Assembly (NCBI RefSeq): GCF_003284965.1
Contig: NZ_QMEW01000004.1
Location: forward strand, 1-64,000
DNA: 64,000 nt
Source of the DNA: Mycolicibacterium sp. GF69
Lineage (GTDB): Bacteria > Actinomycetota > Actinomycetes > Mycobacteriales > Mycobacteriaceae
Direction: 5' to 3'
Shown one piece after another: positions 24,951 to 34,278 of this stretch. The notes under the pieces were generated by a model, which made no database searches, was not told where the DNA came from, and was given only the letters and a program-made list of their open reading frames with translations. Both the position numbers and the translations under genes were made by a program. Within the stretch, counting starts at the first letter, position 1. Each line of letters begins with the position of its first letter.

Positions 24951-26597
24951 TCAGCCCGAAGCGAAATCATTCGTCAGCGCGGACCGCAGCACGTCGAGAG
25001 GCAGGCCGCCGAGGTCCAGTGCGCGGCTGTGGAAATCCTTGAGGGGTACGCCCCGCCCGACCGACTCGTCGCGCAGTTGCTGCCAGATCCGCTGCCCGAT
25101 CGCGTACGACGGCGCCTGCCCCGGCCAACCGAGGTAGCGGTCGAGTTCGAACTGCAGGTGCTCTTCGTTCATCGCGCTGTGCGACACCAGGAAGGACCAT
25201 GCCCTTTCGACGTCCCACACTCCGCCCTCAGGTGCGGTCATCCCGCAGTGCACGCCGATGTCGATGACGACGCGAGCCGCCCGAAACCGTTGTGCGTCCA
25301 GCATTCCGATGCGGTCGCCGGGGTCGTCGAGCCAGCCGAGTTCGACCATCAGCCGTTCTGCGTACAGGGCCCAGCCCTCACCGTGACCCGACACGAAACA
25401 GCTGAGCCGGCGCCACCGGTTCAGCTGGTCGGCGAGCACCACCGCGCGGCCGATCTGCAGGTGGTGACCCGGCACGCCCTCGTGGAACACCGTCGTCGTC
25501 TCCCGCCAGGTGTGGAACGTGTCGACGCCGTGCGGCACCGACCACCACATCCGACCGGGCCTGCTGAGGTCCTCCGAGGGGCCGGTGTAGTAGATGCCAC
25601 CGGTGTGGGTCGGCGCGATGCGGCATTCCAGCGCGCGCAACGGTTCTGCGATGTCGAAGTGCGTGTCGGCGAGGGCGTCGACCGCGCCGTCGGACAGCTC
25701 CTGCATCCACGCCTGCAGCGCCTCCACGCCGTGCACGACGTACCGCTGTTCGCCGTCGAGGCGGCGCAGTGCATCGGCGACCGAAGCCCCTGGATACAAC
25801 TGCTGGACTATGCTTTCCTGTTCGGCAACAATGCTTTTGAGTCGTTCCAGGCCCCACTCGTAGGTCTCGTCGAAGTCGACTTCGGCACCGAGGAACGACC
25901 GCGACCACAACCGGTACACCTCCCGGCCGACCGCATCGTCGACACGGGCGTGCGGCGCGATCTCGTCGCCGAGGATCCTGCCCAGTTCGCGGTAGGCGTA
26001 TGCGGCGCTCGCCGCCTGCTGCTGCAACTCGTCCTGCAGCGCATCGCTTTCCGGCGCGGCGCCCGCAACCATGTCGACGAACAGATGCTGGATGCTCGCG
26101 GCCTGATCGATACCGCGTACGACCTGGCGCACCGCGGGTGGATGCCCGCCGGCGACCGCGGCGCGTAACGCGTCGGCGTATCCGGCGACCCGTTCGGGAA
26201 CTTCTGACAACCGGCGGCCGATCACCGCCCAGTCGTCGTCGGTTTCGGTGGGCATCAGATCGAACACGTCACGCATCGACTGCAGCGGAGATGCGATGAC
26301 GTTGAGTTCGCCCACGTCGAGGCCCGCATCGTTGATCTCGACCACGACGCCGAGGCGTTCGCGCATGGCGGCCAGGGTCACCTCGTCGACCGCGTCCGCG
26401 GGTGTGGCCGCGGCCAGCTCACGCAGCGTGCGCCGAGCCGCTTCGGCACGCGCGGCGACCCCGTCGGGGGAGTAGTCGGTGACCTTATCGTCGTGGCCGA
26501 CGATGCCCATTTCGGTTGCGGCGCAAGGGTCGAGTTCGGCGAGCGTGTCGAGGTAACGTTCGGCGACGGCGTCGACGGCCGTGGGCGTCCTAACCAA
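24951..26597 (-). CDS. DUF885-family zinc peptidase-like protein
   Basis: 548 residues if translation starts at TTG 26597, which overlaps the stop of the upstream metallopeptidase gene by 8 bases; the next ATG would lose the conserved start of the family (AVAERYLDTLAELDPCAATEMGI). The zinc-binding motif TTVFHEGVPGHHLQ (HExxxH near residue 372) and the flanking GHGEGWALYAERLM are the diagnostic DUF885 features, a group related to dipeptidyl carboxypeptidase-type metallopeptidases. No signal peptide is visible, so it is probably cytoplasmic. Translational coupling with another zinc peptidase suggests a joint role in protein or peptide turnover. Confidence 0.82.
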   Translation of the reverse strand: MVRTPTAVDAVAERYLDTLAELDPCAATEMGIVGHDDKVTDYSPDGVAARAEAARRTLRELAAATPADAVDEVTLAAMRERLGVVVEINDAGLDVGELNVIASPLQSMRDVFDLMPTETDDDWAVIGRRLSEVPERVAGYADALRAAVAGGHPPAVRQVVRGIDQAASIQHLFVDMVAGAAPESDALQDELQQQAASAAYAYRELGRILGDEIAPHARVDDAVGREVYRLWSRSFLGAEVDFDETYEWGLERLKSIVAEQESIVQQLYPGASVADALRRLDGEQRYVVHGVEALQAWMQELSDGAVDALADTHFDIAEPLRALECRIAPTHTGGIYYTGPSEDLSRPGRMWWSVPHGVDTFHTWRETTTVFHEGVPGHHLQIGRAVVLADQLNRWRRLSCFVSGHGEGWALYAERLMVELGWLDDPGDRIGMLDAQRFRAARVVIDIGVHCGMTAPEGGVWDVERAWSFLVSHSAMNEEHLQFELDRYLGWPGQAPSYAIGQRIWQQLRDESVGRGVPLKDFHSRALDLGGLPLDVLRSALTNDFASG

Positions 26598-27483
26598 GGT
26601 CGTTCGTCGCGAAGGTGTCACACGCCTTCGGGTCCCCGGTGCGGTAACCCTCGGTGAACCACTTCTGCCGCTGTGCAGCCGATCCGTGCGTCCAGGCCTC
26701 GGGATTGACCCGACCGGTGGCCTGCTGCTGGATGCGGTCATCGCCCACCGAAGCCGCAGCCGACAGCGCATCGGCGATGTCCTTGTCGGTCAACGGTTCC
26801 AGGAACGTCACGTCGGTGCCTTCCTGCTTGGTGATGGCGGCGTAGTGCGCCCACACACCGGCGTAGCAGTCGGCCTGCAGTTCGGTGCGGACACCACCAC
26901 CCGTCGGACCCGCGGCGCCGGGGCCCTGCGAGTTCCTCAGCGCGCCCGTGAGGTTCTGAATGTGGTGGCCGAATTCGTGCGCGACGACGTATTCCTGCGC
27001 CAACGGGCCTCCGCTGGAACCGAATTGGTCTCTCAAGACAGTGAAGAAATCGACGTCGAAATAGGCCGTGCGGTCCGCCGGGCAGTAGAACGGTCCGACG
27101 TCACTGGTGGCTGCGCCGCACCCGGTGTCGACACTGCCGGTGAAGAGCCGCACATGAGGCCGGGTGTAGTCGGGCATCAGCTGAGGCCACACGCCGTCGA
27201 GCGAGTTTCCGGTCGCCACCACGCGACACTCGGGAATCTCGTTGGCGTCGGCGCCGGTCTTGCACTGGCTGAGGTCGAAACCCGGCGACTCGACACCCTG
27301 GCTGTCGTACTGGCCCTGCTGAGGCACCACCGCGCTGGGGTCGACGCCGAGGAACAACGCTACGACGAGGATGACTAGGCCGCCGACACCACCACCGACC
27401 GCGATACCTCGGCCGGGACCACGCCCGCCACCGCTCGACGAGGTGGTGCTCGTATCGATCTGCATGCCTTCGTTGAAGGTCAT
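26590..27483 (-). CDS. Neutral zinc metallopeptidase, YpfJ/Rv2575-like, membrane-anchored
   Basis: 297 residues from ATG 27483. A Gly/Ser-rich N-terminus precedes one membrane span (about 27-46, GGGVGGLVILVVALFLG). The outer domain has EYVVAHEFGHHIQNLTG (HExxH near residue 167) and a downstream RTELQADCYAGVWAHYA with the third ligand, plus several cysteines suggesting disulphides. This is the putative neutral zinc metallopeptidase family (YpfJ). It matches M. tuberculosis Rv2575 in position and text. The catalytic domain should face outside, so it may process cell-envelope proteins. It diverges from the carboxylesterase; the two -10 elements overlap. Confidence 0.85.
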   Translation of the reverse strand: MTFNEGMQIDTSTTSSSGGGRGPGRGIAVGGGVGGLVILVVALFLGVDPSAVVPQQGQYDSQGVESPGFDLSQCKTGADANEIPECRVVATGNSLDGVWPQLMPDYTRPHVRLFTGSVDTGCGAATSDVGPFYCPADRTAYFDVDFFTVLRDQFGSSGGPLAQEYVVAHEFGHHIQNLTGALRNSQGPGAAGPTGGGVRTELQADCYAGVWAHYAAITKQEGTDVTFLEPLTDKDIADALSAAASVGDDRIQQQATGRVNPEAWTHGSAAQRQKWFTEGYRTGDPKACDTFATNDLG

Positions 27484-27498
27484 GGCGTCCAGCTTTGC

Positions 27499-27514
27499 AC
27501 ACTACGATTCGGTC
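27499..27514. promoter_or_regulatory. Overlapping divergent -10 elements (metallopeptidase and carboxylesterase)
   Basis: TACGAT on the plus strand (27503-27508) is six bases before GTG 27515. TAGTGT on the minus strand (27504-27499) lies 15 bases before ATG 27483. The two hexamers share two base pairs, so polymerase can occupy only one direction at a time. Confidence 0.55.
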
Positions 27515-29020
27515 GTGGCCACGGTTGTCGGACATTCGGTCGTCGTGCACACCGATCTCGGCGATCTCTGCGGCACGACTGAGGGCGGCGTCGGGGTGTG
27601 GCGCGGGGTGCCCTACGCCGAGCAACCCGTCGGCGAACGCCGGTTCCTGGCGCCCGAGCCGAAGCGGCCGTGGACGGGGCGCCGGGATGCCGTCGAGCAC
27701 GGACCGCTGCCGCCGCAGGGCAAGTCGTTCGTCGGCGGGGGCCGCGACGATCCCAAGGTTCGCGACGAGGCCTGCCTCACGCTGACGGTGTGGTCGCCGG
27801 ACACCAGCGCGTCGCTGCCGGTGATGGTGTGGATTCCCGGCGGCGCCTTCGTCTTCGGCGCCGGACAATTCCAGCTCTACAACGGATCGCGGCTGGCCGC
27901 CAACGGCAACGTGGTGGTCGTCAATGTCACCTACCGCATCGGTGTCTTCGGCGGTTTCGAGCTCGGCGACCTCGGCGACGGATTCGACGACAACCTCGCG
28001 TTGCGTGACCAGATCGCGGCGCTTCAATGGATTCGCGACCACATCGCGGCGTTCGGCGGCGACCCGAGCCGGGTGACGGTTTTCGGTGAGTCCGCCGGCG
28101 GGACGTCGGTGCTGGCCCTGCTCGCCAGCCCGGCCGCCGAGGGCCTGTTCAGTCGGGCGATCGCGCAGAGCCCGGCGCTGCCGCTGATCGCCGACCGAGA
28201 GGTGCGGGCCAAGCAGGCCCACGAGTTCCTGCGCCGACTCGGCATGCCGGTCGGCGATGTCAAGGGGGCACCGCAGCGCGAGTTGCGGCGCGCAGCCGGC
28301 AGCCTGCAGCTCGAAAGCGCGGCCACCACGCCGACGCTGGCCTACGGGTTGACCTACGGCGTCGACCTGCTGCCTCGCCATCCGGTGGACGCCGCGCGCG
28401 AGGGCAGCTTGCGGCGGGTGCCGTTGATCATCGGCACCAACAGCCACGAAGCGTCGATGTTCGCCTGGACCAAACCGCCGATGCTGCCCACCACCCAAGC
28501 GTCCGTCGACGCCTACTTCGCCCGCGTCGCGCCCGAGGCCAAGGAGCGGGTCCTGGCCGCCTATTCGCACTACCCGCGCCGACGGGCGTTGATCGCGTTC
28601 GGCTCCGACGTGATGTTCGGTGGGCCGGCGTGGGCCTTCGCCGACGCCTACAGCGGCCATGCACCGACCCACATGTATCGCTTCGACCACTTCGGATTCA
28701 GCCTGCGAATGCTCGGCCTCGGCGCCACCCATGGCAGCGAGATCGTGCACATCCAGCACAGCTACACGTCGTATCTCGGCCGCAAGATGCACCCACTGGG
28801 GCGACGGCTGCAGCCGGCGGTCGGCAGGCGGATGCAGCGTGCGTGGCTGGACTTCGCCGCCCAAGGCTGGGAAACCGGTGAGATCCGCTGGTCGAGCGGG
28901 CACGACTGGCCCGTCTATGACACCGACCGGCGGTGCACCCGAATCATCATGTCGGCGCGCGATGAGGTCGTCTCCGATCCGGACGCCGAGCGTCGTGAGG
29001 CCTGGACGGACCTGTACTAG
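27515..29020 (+). CDS. Carboxylesterase type B
   Basis: 501 residues from GTG 27515, chosen because TACGAT lies 6 bases upstream; ATG 27482 would overlap the divergent gene. It is an alpha/beta-hydrolase esterase: VWRGVPYAEQPVGERRF near the N-terminus, oxyanion-hole segment WIPGGAFVFGAG near 105, nucleophile elbow VTVFGESAGGTSVLALLA with Ser near 192, acidic residue in IIGTNSHEASMF and the His region GATHGSEIVHI near 405. It hydrolyses carboxylic esters of unknown identity. No signal peptide is present, so it probably acts in the cytoplasm. Length is normal for the family. Confidence 0.9.
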   Translation: MATVVGHSVVVHTDLGDLCGTTEGGVGVWRGVPYAEQPVGERRFLAPEPKRPWTGRRDAVEHGPLPPQGKSFVGGGRDDPKVRDEACLTLTVWSPDTSASLPVMVWIPGGAFVFGAGQFQLYNGSRLAANGNVVVVNVTYRIGVFGGFELGDLGDGFDDNLALRDQIAALQWIRDHIAAFGGDPSRVTVFGESAGGTSVLALLASPAAEGLFSRAIAQSPALPLIADREVRAKQAHEFLRRLGMPVGDVKGAPQRELRRAAGSLQLESAATTPTLAYGLTYGVDLLPRHPVDAAREGSLRRVPLIIGTNSHEASMFAWTKPPMLPTTQASVDAYFARVAPEAKERVLAAYSHYPRRRALIAFGSDVMFGGPAWAFADAYSGHAPTHMYRFDHFGFSLRMLGLGATHGSEIVHIQHSYTSYLGRKMHPLGRRLQPAVGRRMQRAWLDFAAQGWETGEIRWSSGHDWPVYDTDRRCTRIIMSARDEVVSDPDAERREAWTDLY

Positions 29021-29129
29021 GCCGCGGAACTAGGCCGTCTGGACACACCGATCGACGTTTGGAAGAGAAAGTGCGAGAGCCTGCCGGCAAAACGTTGATA
29101 GCTGTGACTCGCCGTGAGCCGCTCGCACG

Positions 29130-29627
29130 TCAGGCGAAACGCCTGTTCGAGTAGTCGCGCAGGTTGTAGAGAAACTTCTGGAACATCCAGCCCATCACCG
29201 GGCGGCCGAGCGACATCCCCATCCGTGCGGCGAGTCCCTTGGGTTTCATCGCCATCACCCACGTCAGGTGACAACCCGCAGGTGTGCGAACCACCCGATA
29301 GTCCTCGGCGAACGCCGCGATACTCCCCGTCGACGCCTCGTTGAACCGAAACGCCATGTGGCTGTACGGCTTCCAGGCCAGGAACTCTTCGTCACCGACG
29401 ATGCCGCCGCGCATCTTCACCGTCCGCGTGGTACCGATGTCGCGTGGTTCGGGGCTCGTCCACGTGACCTCGGTGATCACGGTGGCCCAGTGCGGCCAGG
29501 ACTCCGCGTCGGCGAGCACCTCGAAGAGTTGCTCGGGCGTGATCGCCAAGTCGACAGTGCTGACGAACCGGAACGGCGCGGTGTCGATGAAGTCCAGGCC
29601 GACGCGCTCGCAGGGATGCATGGCCAT
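29130..29627 (-). CDS. SRPBCC (START-like) domain protein
   Basis: 165 residues from ATG 29627. The fold signature is the SRPBCC/polyketide cyclase type: AITPEQLFEVLADAESWPHW, then VTEVTWTSPEPRDIGTTRTV and a C-terminal helix with MGWMFQKFLYNLRDYSNRRF. Such proteins bind lipids or aromatic ligands in a deep pocket. The position corresponds to M. tuberculosis Rv2574. The start is ambiguous between ATG 29627 and ATG 29621; TACGGT upstream on the minus strand would fit a leaderless start at the second. Confidence 0.75.
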   Translation of the reverse strand: MAMHPCERVGLDFIDTAPFRFVSTVDLAITPEQLFEVLADAESWPHWATVITEVTWTSPEPRDIGTTRTVKMRGGIVGDEEFLAWKPYSHMAFRFNEASTGSIAAFAEDYRVVRTPAGCHLTWVMAMKPKGLAARMGMSLGRPVMGWMFQKFLYNLRDYSNRRFA

Positions 29628-29646
29628 ACACCGTAACCGATGCTGT

Positions 29647-30558
29647 CTAGCCGGGCCCGTCGCTCGCCGCGGCAAGCAGTGGCACCAGCACGTCGCTAAT
29701 CGGCGTGCTCAGCCCGTGCTCGGCGGCCTTGCGCGCGATCACGCCGTTGCGGATATCCCACTCCAGCTGGTGGCCCGCTTCGCGGTCGGTCAGCATCGAC
29801 GTGGTGATGTCCTCGGGCGACTTGACGAGCAGGCCGACGATGTCGTCGATCACACCGTCGTCGAGCTTGGCGCCCTCGGCCCGCGCAACGGCCAGACACT
29901 CGGCCAGGTATTGACGCGCCAGGCCGGCCACGTCGTCGCGGCGGAACATGCCGGAGCGGCGCCCGCTGAGCACCATGAATCCCACGACTGCATTGACCAG
30001 AAGCTTGTGCCAGGCCGCGCTGATGAAGTTCGGGTCGATTTCGACCGCGACACCGCTGCTCTCGAACAGGTCCGCCAACGTCCGCGCTCCGGCGGTATCG
30101 GGCACTACCAGCCGCGCCCCGGTACGCAACCTGACATAGCCCTCCGGCGCCGGCTCCGCCGAAACCCATACGGCCGCAGGCACCACCGTCGAGTTCGGGC
30201 AGTAGCGGCCGACCCGCTCGACCTGTTCGACGCCGTTCTGCAACGCACCCACCACGGTGCGTTCGTCGCACAACCTCGCCAGCCATCCGGCCGACTGTTC
30301 GTTCTGGGTGTCTTTGACTGCCAGCAGCACGACGTCGACCGGTTCCTCGATGTCGGCCGGGTCGGTCAGCACCGGACCGGGTATCACGATCGGCTCGCCG
30401 TCCTCGCGTCTGACCTCGATCGCATCGCGCGGCGTACGGCCGCACAGCGTGACCGCCTGCCCGGCCGCGTACAGCAGGGCCGCGACCGTCGAACCGACCG
30501 CCCCGGGCCCGACGAGCGCGACGCGGGTTGCTGGAACAAGGTCTTCGGGCGAGCGCAC
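29647..30558 (-). CDS. Ketopantoate reductase (PanE/ApbA)-like oxidoreductase
   Basis: 303 residues from GTG 30558, fixed by TAATTT seven bases upstream. N-terminal Rossmann motif [20 protein letters not shown] (GxGxxG) for NADPH, followed by the family segments [10 protein letters not shown] and [13 protein letters not shown], and a C-terminal helical domain with [20 protein letters not shown] containing the conserved Lys. This is the 2-dehydropantoate 2-reductase family (pantothenate synthesis), corresponding in position to Rv2573. Whether it is the real pantoate enzyme or a paralogue cannot be decided here. It ends 19 bases before the SRPBCC gene on the same strand. Confidence 0.85.
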   Translation of the reverse strand: MRSPEDLVPATRVALVGPGAVGSTVAALLYAAGQAVTLCGRTPRDAIEVRREDGEPIVIPGPVLTDPADIEEPVDVVLLAVKDTQNEQSAGWLARLCDERTVVGALQNGVEQVERVGRYCPNSTVVPAAVWVSAEPAPEGYVRLRTGARLVVPDTAGARTLADLFESSGVAVEIDPNFISAAWHKLLVNAVVGFMVLSGRRSGMFRRDDVAGLARQYLAECLAVARAEGAKLDDGVIDDIVGLLVKSPEDITTSMLTDREAGHQLEWDIRNGVIARKAAEHGLSTPISDVLVPLLAAASDGPG

Positions 30559-30571
30559 GAGCGCCAAATTA
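30559..30571 (-). promoter_or_regulatory. Leaderless-type promoter of the ketopantoate-reductase-like gene
   Basis: TAATTT on the minus strand (30571-30566) followed by seven bases and GTG 30558. It is divergent from the aspS promoter about 20 bases away. Confidence 0.6.
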
Positions 30572-30590
30572 CCGGCTGAACACGCCCCTC

Positions 30591-30596
30591 TACACT
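30591..30596 (+). promoter_or_regulatory. aspS: Probable -10 element of aspS
   Basis: TACACT at 30591-30596; transcription would begin near 30603, giving a leader of about 35 bases that contains the agggag ribosome site before GTG 30638. Confidence 0.5.
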
Positions 30597-30637
30597 TGGG
30601 CAGTTGTCTTGTCGGGCGATTCCCAGGGAGTTTCAAA

Positions 30638-32404
30638 GTGCTGCGCAGTCATGCCGCCGGATCGTTGCGGCCCGCCGACGCCGGTCAGAAGGTGACGCTG
30701 GCCGGTTGGGTGGCGCGCCGTCGCGACCACGGCGGTGTCATCTTCATCGATCTGCGCGACGCTTCGGGAGTGTCGCAGGTCGTGTTCCGCGAAGCCGGCG
30801 TTTTGGAGTCGGCCCACCGGTTGCGCGCCGAGTTCTGCATCGCGATCGACGGTGTGGTGGAGGCCCGCCCCGAAGGCAACGCCAACCCCGAGATCGCGAC
30901 CGGTGAGATCGAGGTCAATGCGACGTCGCTGACCGTGCTGGGGGAGAGTGCGCCGCTGCCGTTCCAGCTCGACGAGCAGGCCGGCGAGGAAGCGCGACTG
31001 CGGTACCGCTACCTTGACCTGCGTCGCGACGGCCCCGGTCACGCGATCCGGCTGCGGTCCAAGGTGAATGCCGCGGCACGTGAGGTGCTCGAACGCCACG
31101 AGTTCGTCGAGATCGAGACGCCGACGATGACCCGCTCGACCCCGGAGGGTGCCCGCGACTTCCTGGTGCCGGCCCGGTTGCAGCCTGGGTCGTTCTATGC
31201 GCTGCCGCAAAGCCCACAGCTGTTCAAACAGCTGCTGATGGTCGCGGGGATGGAGCGCTACTACCAGATCGCGCGCTGCTACCGCGACGAGGATTTCCGC
31301 GCCGACCGGCAACCGGAGTTCACCCAGCTGGATCTCGAGATGAGCTTCGTCGACTCCGAGGACGTGATCGCGGTCGCCGAGGAGATCGTCGCCGCGCTGT
31401 GGCGGTTGATCGGCTACGACGTGCCCCTGCCGCTGCCGCGGATCACCTACGCCGACGCGATGCGCCGGTTCGGTTCGGACAAGCCCGATCTGAGGTTCGG
31501 CCTCGAACTCGTCGAGTGCACCGACTATTTCAAGGACACCCCGTTCCGGGTGTTCCAGGCGCCGTATGTCGGGGCGGTCGTCATGCCCGGCGGCGCATCT
31601 CAGCCGCGTCGCACGCTGGACGCCTGGCAGGACTTCGCCAAACAGCGCGGGCACAAGGGGCTGGCCTATGTGCTTGTCGGCGAGGACGGCACGCTGAGCG
31701 GACCGGTCGCCAAGAACCTGTCCGACGCCGAACGCGACGGCCTGGCCGCCCATGTCGGTGCCTCGCCGGGTGACTGCGTGTTCTTTTCGGCCGGCCCGGC
31801 GAAGAGTTCGCGGGCGCTGCTCGGCGCGGTGCGCAGCGAGATCGCCAAACGCCTGGACATGATCGATCCGAATGCGTGGGCATTCACCTGGGTGGTGGAC
31901 CCGCCGCTGTTCGAACCCGCCGATGACGCGGCGGCGCACGGCGACGTCGCGGTCGGATCCGGCGCCTGGACCGCGGTGCACCACGCGTTCACCGCGCCGA
32001 AGCCGGAGTTCGAGGACCGCATTGACAGCGACCCGGGCAGCGTGCTGGCCGACGCCTACGACGTCGTGTGCAACGGCAACGAGATCGGCGGCGGCTCGAT
32101 CCGTATCCACCGCCGCGACATCCAGGAGCGGGTGTTCGCGGTGATGGGACTGGACAAGGCCGAAGCCGAGGAGAAGTTCGGATTCCTGTTGGAGGCGTTC
32201 ATGTTTGGCGCACCGCCGCACGGCGGTTTGGCGTTCGGCTGGGACCGCACGACTGCGCTGTTGGCCGGGGCGGACTCGATCCGCGAAGTGATTGCGTTCC
32301 CGAAGTCCGGCGGCGGTGTCGACCCGTTGACCGGTGCGCCGGCGCCGATCACACCGCAGCAGCGCAAGGAATCCGGCATCGACGCCAAGCCGAAGACCGA
32401 CTAA
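30638..32404 (+). CDS. aspS: Aspartyl-tRNA synthetase
   Basis: 588 residues from GTG 30638; agggag about 10 bases upstream. Order: N-terminal OB anticodon domain ([20 protein letters not shown]), class II catalytic core with motif 2 [19 protein letters not shown], the bacterial GAD insertion domain in the middle (about 300-410), and motif 3 [15 protein letters not shown] near 545. It charges tRNA-Asp; mycobacterial AspRS is often non-discriminating and also charges tRNA-Asn when AsnRS is absent. Length is normal for bacterial AspRS. Confidence 0.97.
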   Translation: MLRSHAAGSLRPADAGQKVTLAGWVARRRDHGGVIFIDLRDASGVSQVVFREAGVLESAHRLRAEFCIAIDGVVEARPEGNANPEIATGEIEVNATSLTVLGESAPLPFQLDEQAGEEARLRYRYLDLRRDGPGHAIRLRSKVNAAAREVLERHEFVEIETPTMTRSTPEGARDFLVPARLQPGSFYALPQSPQLFKQLLMVAGMERYYQIARCYRDEDFRADRQPEFTQLDLEMSFVDSEDVIAVAEEIVAALWRLIGYDVPLPLPRITYADAMRRFGSDKPDLRFGLELVECTDYFKDTPFRVFQAPYVGAVVMPGGASQPRRTLDAWQDFAKQRGHKGLAYVLVGEDGTLSGPVAKNLSDAERDGLAAHVGASPGDCVFFSAGPAKSSRALLGAVRSEIAKRLDMIDPNAWAFTWVVDPPLFEPADDAAAHGDVAVGSGAWTAVHHAFTAPKPEFEDRIDSDPGSVLADAYDVVCNGNEIGGGSIRIHRRDIQERVFAVMGLDKAEAEEKFGFLLEAFMFGAPPHGGLAFGWDRTTALLAGADSIREVIAFPKSGGGVDPLTGAPAPITPQQRKESGIDAKPKTD

Positions 32405-32438
32405 CCCGAATCCGCGTCAGCCCCGGCGCGACTGACGC

Positions 32439-32450
32439 TACGATCCGCGC
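32439..32450 (+). promoter_or_regulatory. Leaderless-type promoter of the DUF4436-like gene
   Basis: TACGAT (32439-32444), then six bases and GTG 32451. Confidence 0.62.
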
Positions 32451-33332
32451 GTGACAGATACGTCGCCTGCGCCATCGACACGTACGGGTGCGCGGCGGCG
32501 ACGAGTCACCGTGGTGACGACGGTGGTCGCGGTGGTCGCGGTTTACGTCGGCTCTCTGTTCGGATACGCCCTACTCGAACCCGAGCATCGTCATTTCGAG
32601 TTCGCCGAACCGTCCGTCACCGGCGAAACCGTCGTGATCATCCGTCTGCGGCAGATGGACGCGATCCAGAACCGGCTGGCGGCCGACGTCCTCATCCACC
32701 CCGGCCCGGAGCTGCAGGAATACGAGCCCGCGGATTTCAGTGTCCGCTTGAGTTCCTGGACCGATTCCGGCGAGTTGATCTACGTGCACGGAGACCTGTC
32801 GGTCAGTGACACGGCCACCCAACTGGTGGCGGTCGGCGACCCCGACGACTGGCCGTTCGACAGGTTCACCACCGACACCATCGGAGTGCAGGCTTTCGTG
32901 GGTTTCGGGCCGGAACAACGCCGTATCCCCGCGGGCATCGTTGCCGCCGGGCAGATCAACGGGTGGGACTTCCGCACCGAGGAAGGCACCGTCGAAGCTG
33001 GGGCGGACCAGGTGCCGACCGTGCGGTTCACGATGGAACGCACCCGGGGTGCGCTCGCCTTCGACCTCGGTGTCCTGCTGGTACTCCTCGCGCTGCCGGC
33101 GGCGGCGTTGTTCGTGGCGATCGAGACCGTTCTGGGTCGGCGAAAGTTCCTGCCTCCGTTGACAACCTGGTTCGCAGCGATGTTGTTTGCGGTGGTTCCG
33201 CTGCGCAACCTGCTGCCGGGTGCGCCACCGGCGGGGGCCTGGATCGATCTCGCGGTGGTGCTATGGGTGCTCATCGCGCTGGCGGCGGCGATGGTGCTCT
33301 ACGTCGTCGCGTGGTTTCGGCAGCGGGACTGA
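32451..33332 (+). CDS. DUF4436-like membrane protein
   Basis: 293 residues from GTG 32451, fixed by the leaderless promoter. Topology: one N-terminal span (about 19-42, TVVTTVVAVVAVYVGSLFGY), an extracytoplasmic beta-rich domain of about 150 residues (including VVIIRLRQMDAIQNRLAADV and DDWPFDRFTTDTIGVQA), and three C-terminal spans (about 205-290). This architecture and the WPFDRF segment match the DUF4436 family. Function unknown. It ends directly against the convergent SDR gene (stop codons adjacent). Confidence 0.72.
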   Translation: MTDTSPAPSTRTGARRRRVTVVTTVVAVVAVYVGSLFGYALLEPEHRHFEFAEPSVTGETVVIIRLRQMDAIQNRLAADVLIHPGPELQEYEPADFSVRLSSWTDSGELIYVHGDLSVSDTATQLVAVGDPDDWPFDRFTTDTIGVQAFVGFGPEQRRIPAGIVAAGQINGWDFRTEEGTVEAGADQVPTVRFTMERTRGALAFDLGVLLVLLALPAAALFVAIETVLGRRKFLPPLTTWFAAMLFAVVPLRNLLPGAPPAGAWIDLAVVLWVLIALAAAMVLYVVAWFRQRD

Positions 33333-34127
33333 TCAGCGCGGCCAGTCGCACCCGGTGAGTTCGGCCGATGCGCTCCACAACCGTCGCGCCGTCACCGGAT
33401 CGACGGCCTTGGGCCGCAGCCGGGTCACCTTGGGCGGGCCGAACTGGTTGAACCGCGGCGCCAGATAGGTGCCGCTGGGCAGGTTCGTCGTCACGGCCTG
33501 CAGGGTGGCGCGGGCGCCCTGTGCGGGTGTGTGCATCAGGCGCCGCATCCCGCGATGCTCGCCCATCCCGAGCGAGCGGGTGATGTCGGTGTCCGTCGCA
33601 CCCGGGTCGGTGGCGTAAGCGCGCACGCCGCGGTTGGCCAACTCGGCGACGAACAGCAGGTTGGCCAGTTTGGATTCGCCGTAGGCGCTCCACTTCGAGT
33701 ACTTGCGGCGATGCCAGTTGAGGTCCTCGAGGTGCAGCCTGGCGAACAGGTATGTCGCGCTGGCCACTGAGATCACTCGGTCGGCGATCCGGTCGGCCAG
33801 CAGGCAGGTCAACGCGAAGTGGCCGAGGTGGTTGATCCCGATGTGAGCCTCGAAACCGTCGGTGGTGCGGGTCAACGGCATACCCATGACGCCCGCGTTG
33901 TTCACCAGCAGGTCAACGGATTCCACGGAATCGGCGAACGCCCGCACGCTGTCCAGGTCGCCGAGATCGAGGGCGGCGACCTCGACGTCGCCGGTCATCT
34001 CGGTCGCTGCGCGTTTGGCCTTGTCGACATCGCGGCAGGCGATCAGCACGCTGTGGCCGTCGGCCGCCAGTGCCGCCGCGGTGGCCTTTCCGACGCCGCT
34101 GTTGCCGCCGGTCACAATCGCCCGCAT
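33333..34127 (-). CDS. Short-chain dehydrogenase (retinol dehydrogenase/protochlorophyllide-reductase-like)
   Basis: 264 residues from ATG 34127. NADP-binding motif IVTGGNSGVGKATAAALAADG at residues 4-24, NNAG motif in LLVNNAGVMGMPL, catalytic Ser in VISVASATYLF and YGESKLANLL (Tyr-x3-Lys). The N-terminal text and the long segment FARLHLEDLNWHRRKYSKWSAY are typical of the retinol-dehydrogenase-like SDRs common in mycobacteria. Substrate unknown. CATAAT lies eight bases upstream of the ATG, suggesting a leaderless message. Confidence 0.85.
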   Translation of the reverse strand: MRAIVTGGNSGVGKATAAALAADGHSVLIACRDVDKAKRAATEMTGDVEVAALDLGDLDSVRAFADSVESVDLLVNNAGVMGMPLTRTTDGFEAHIGINHLGHFALTCLLADRIADRVISVASATYLFARLHLEDLNWHRRKYSKWSAYGESKLANLLFVAELANRGVRAYATDPGATDTDITRSLGMGEHRGMRRLMHTPAQGARATLQAVTTNLPSGTYLAPRFNQFGPPKVTRLRPKAVDPVTARRLWSASAELTGCDWPR

Positions 34128-34141
34128 GGCTGTCGATTATG
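34128..34141 (-). promoter_or_regulatory. Probable leaderless promoter of the SDR gene
   Basis: CATAAT on the minus strand (34141-34136) eight bases before ATG 34127; first base departs from TANNNT but the match to TATAAT is five of six. Confidence 0.45.
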
Positions 34142-34278
34142 CACGGGGCGCAGGCGCTCGATGATTGGTGGCGTTGGCCATGCCGTCGGCGCTCCGCTGG
34201 CGCCCAGCGGATGACCGCCCCCGGGTGCCGCGACGCTGCCGTGCCGCATCCGGGAGGACCGATTACCGTTCTGCACTG

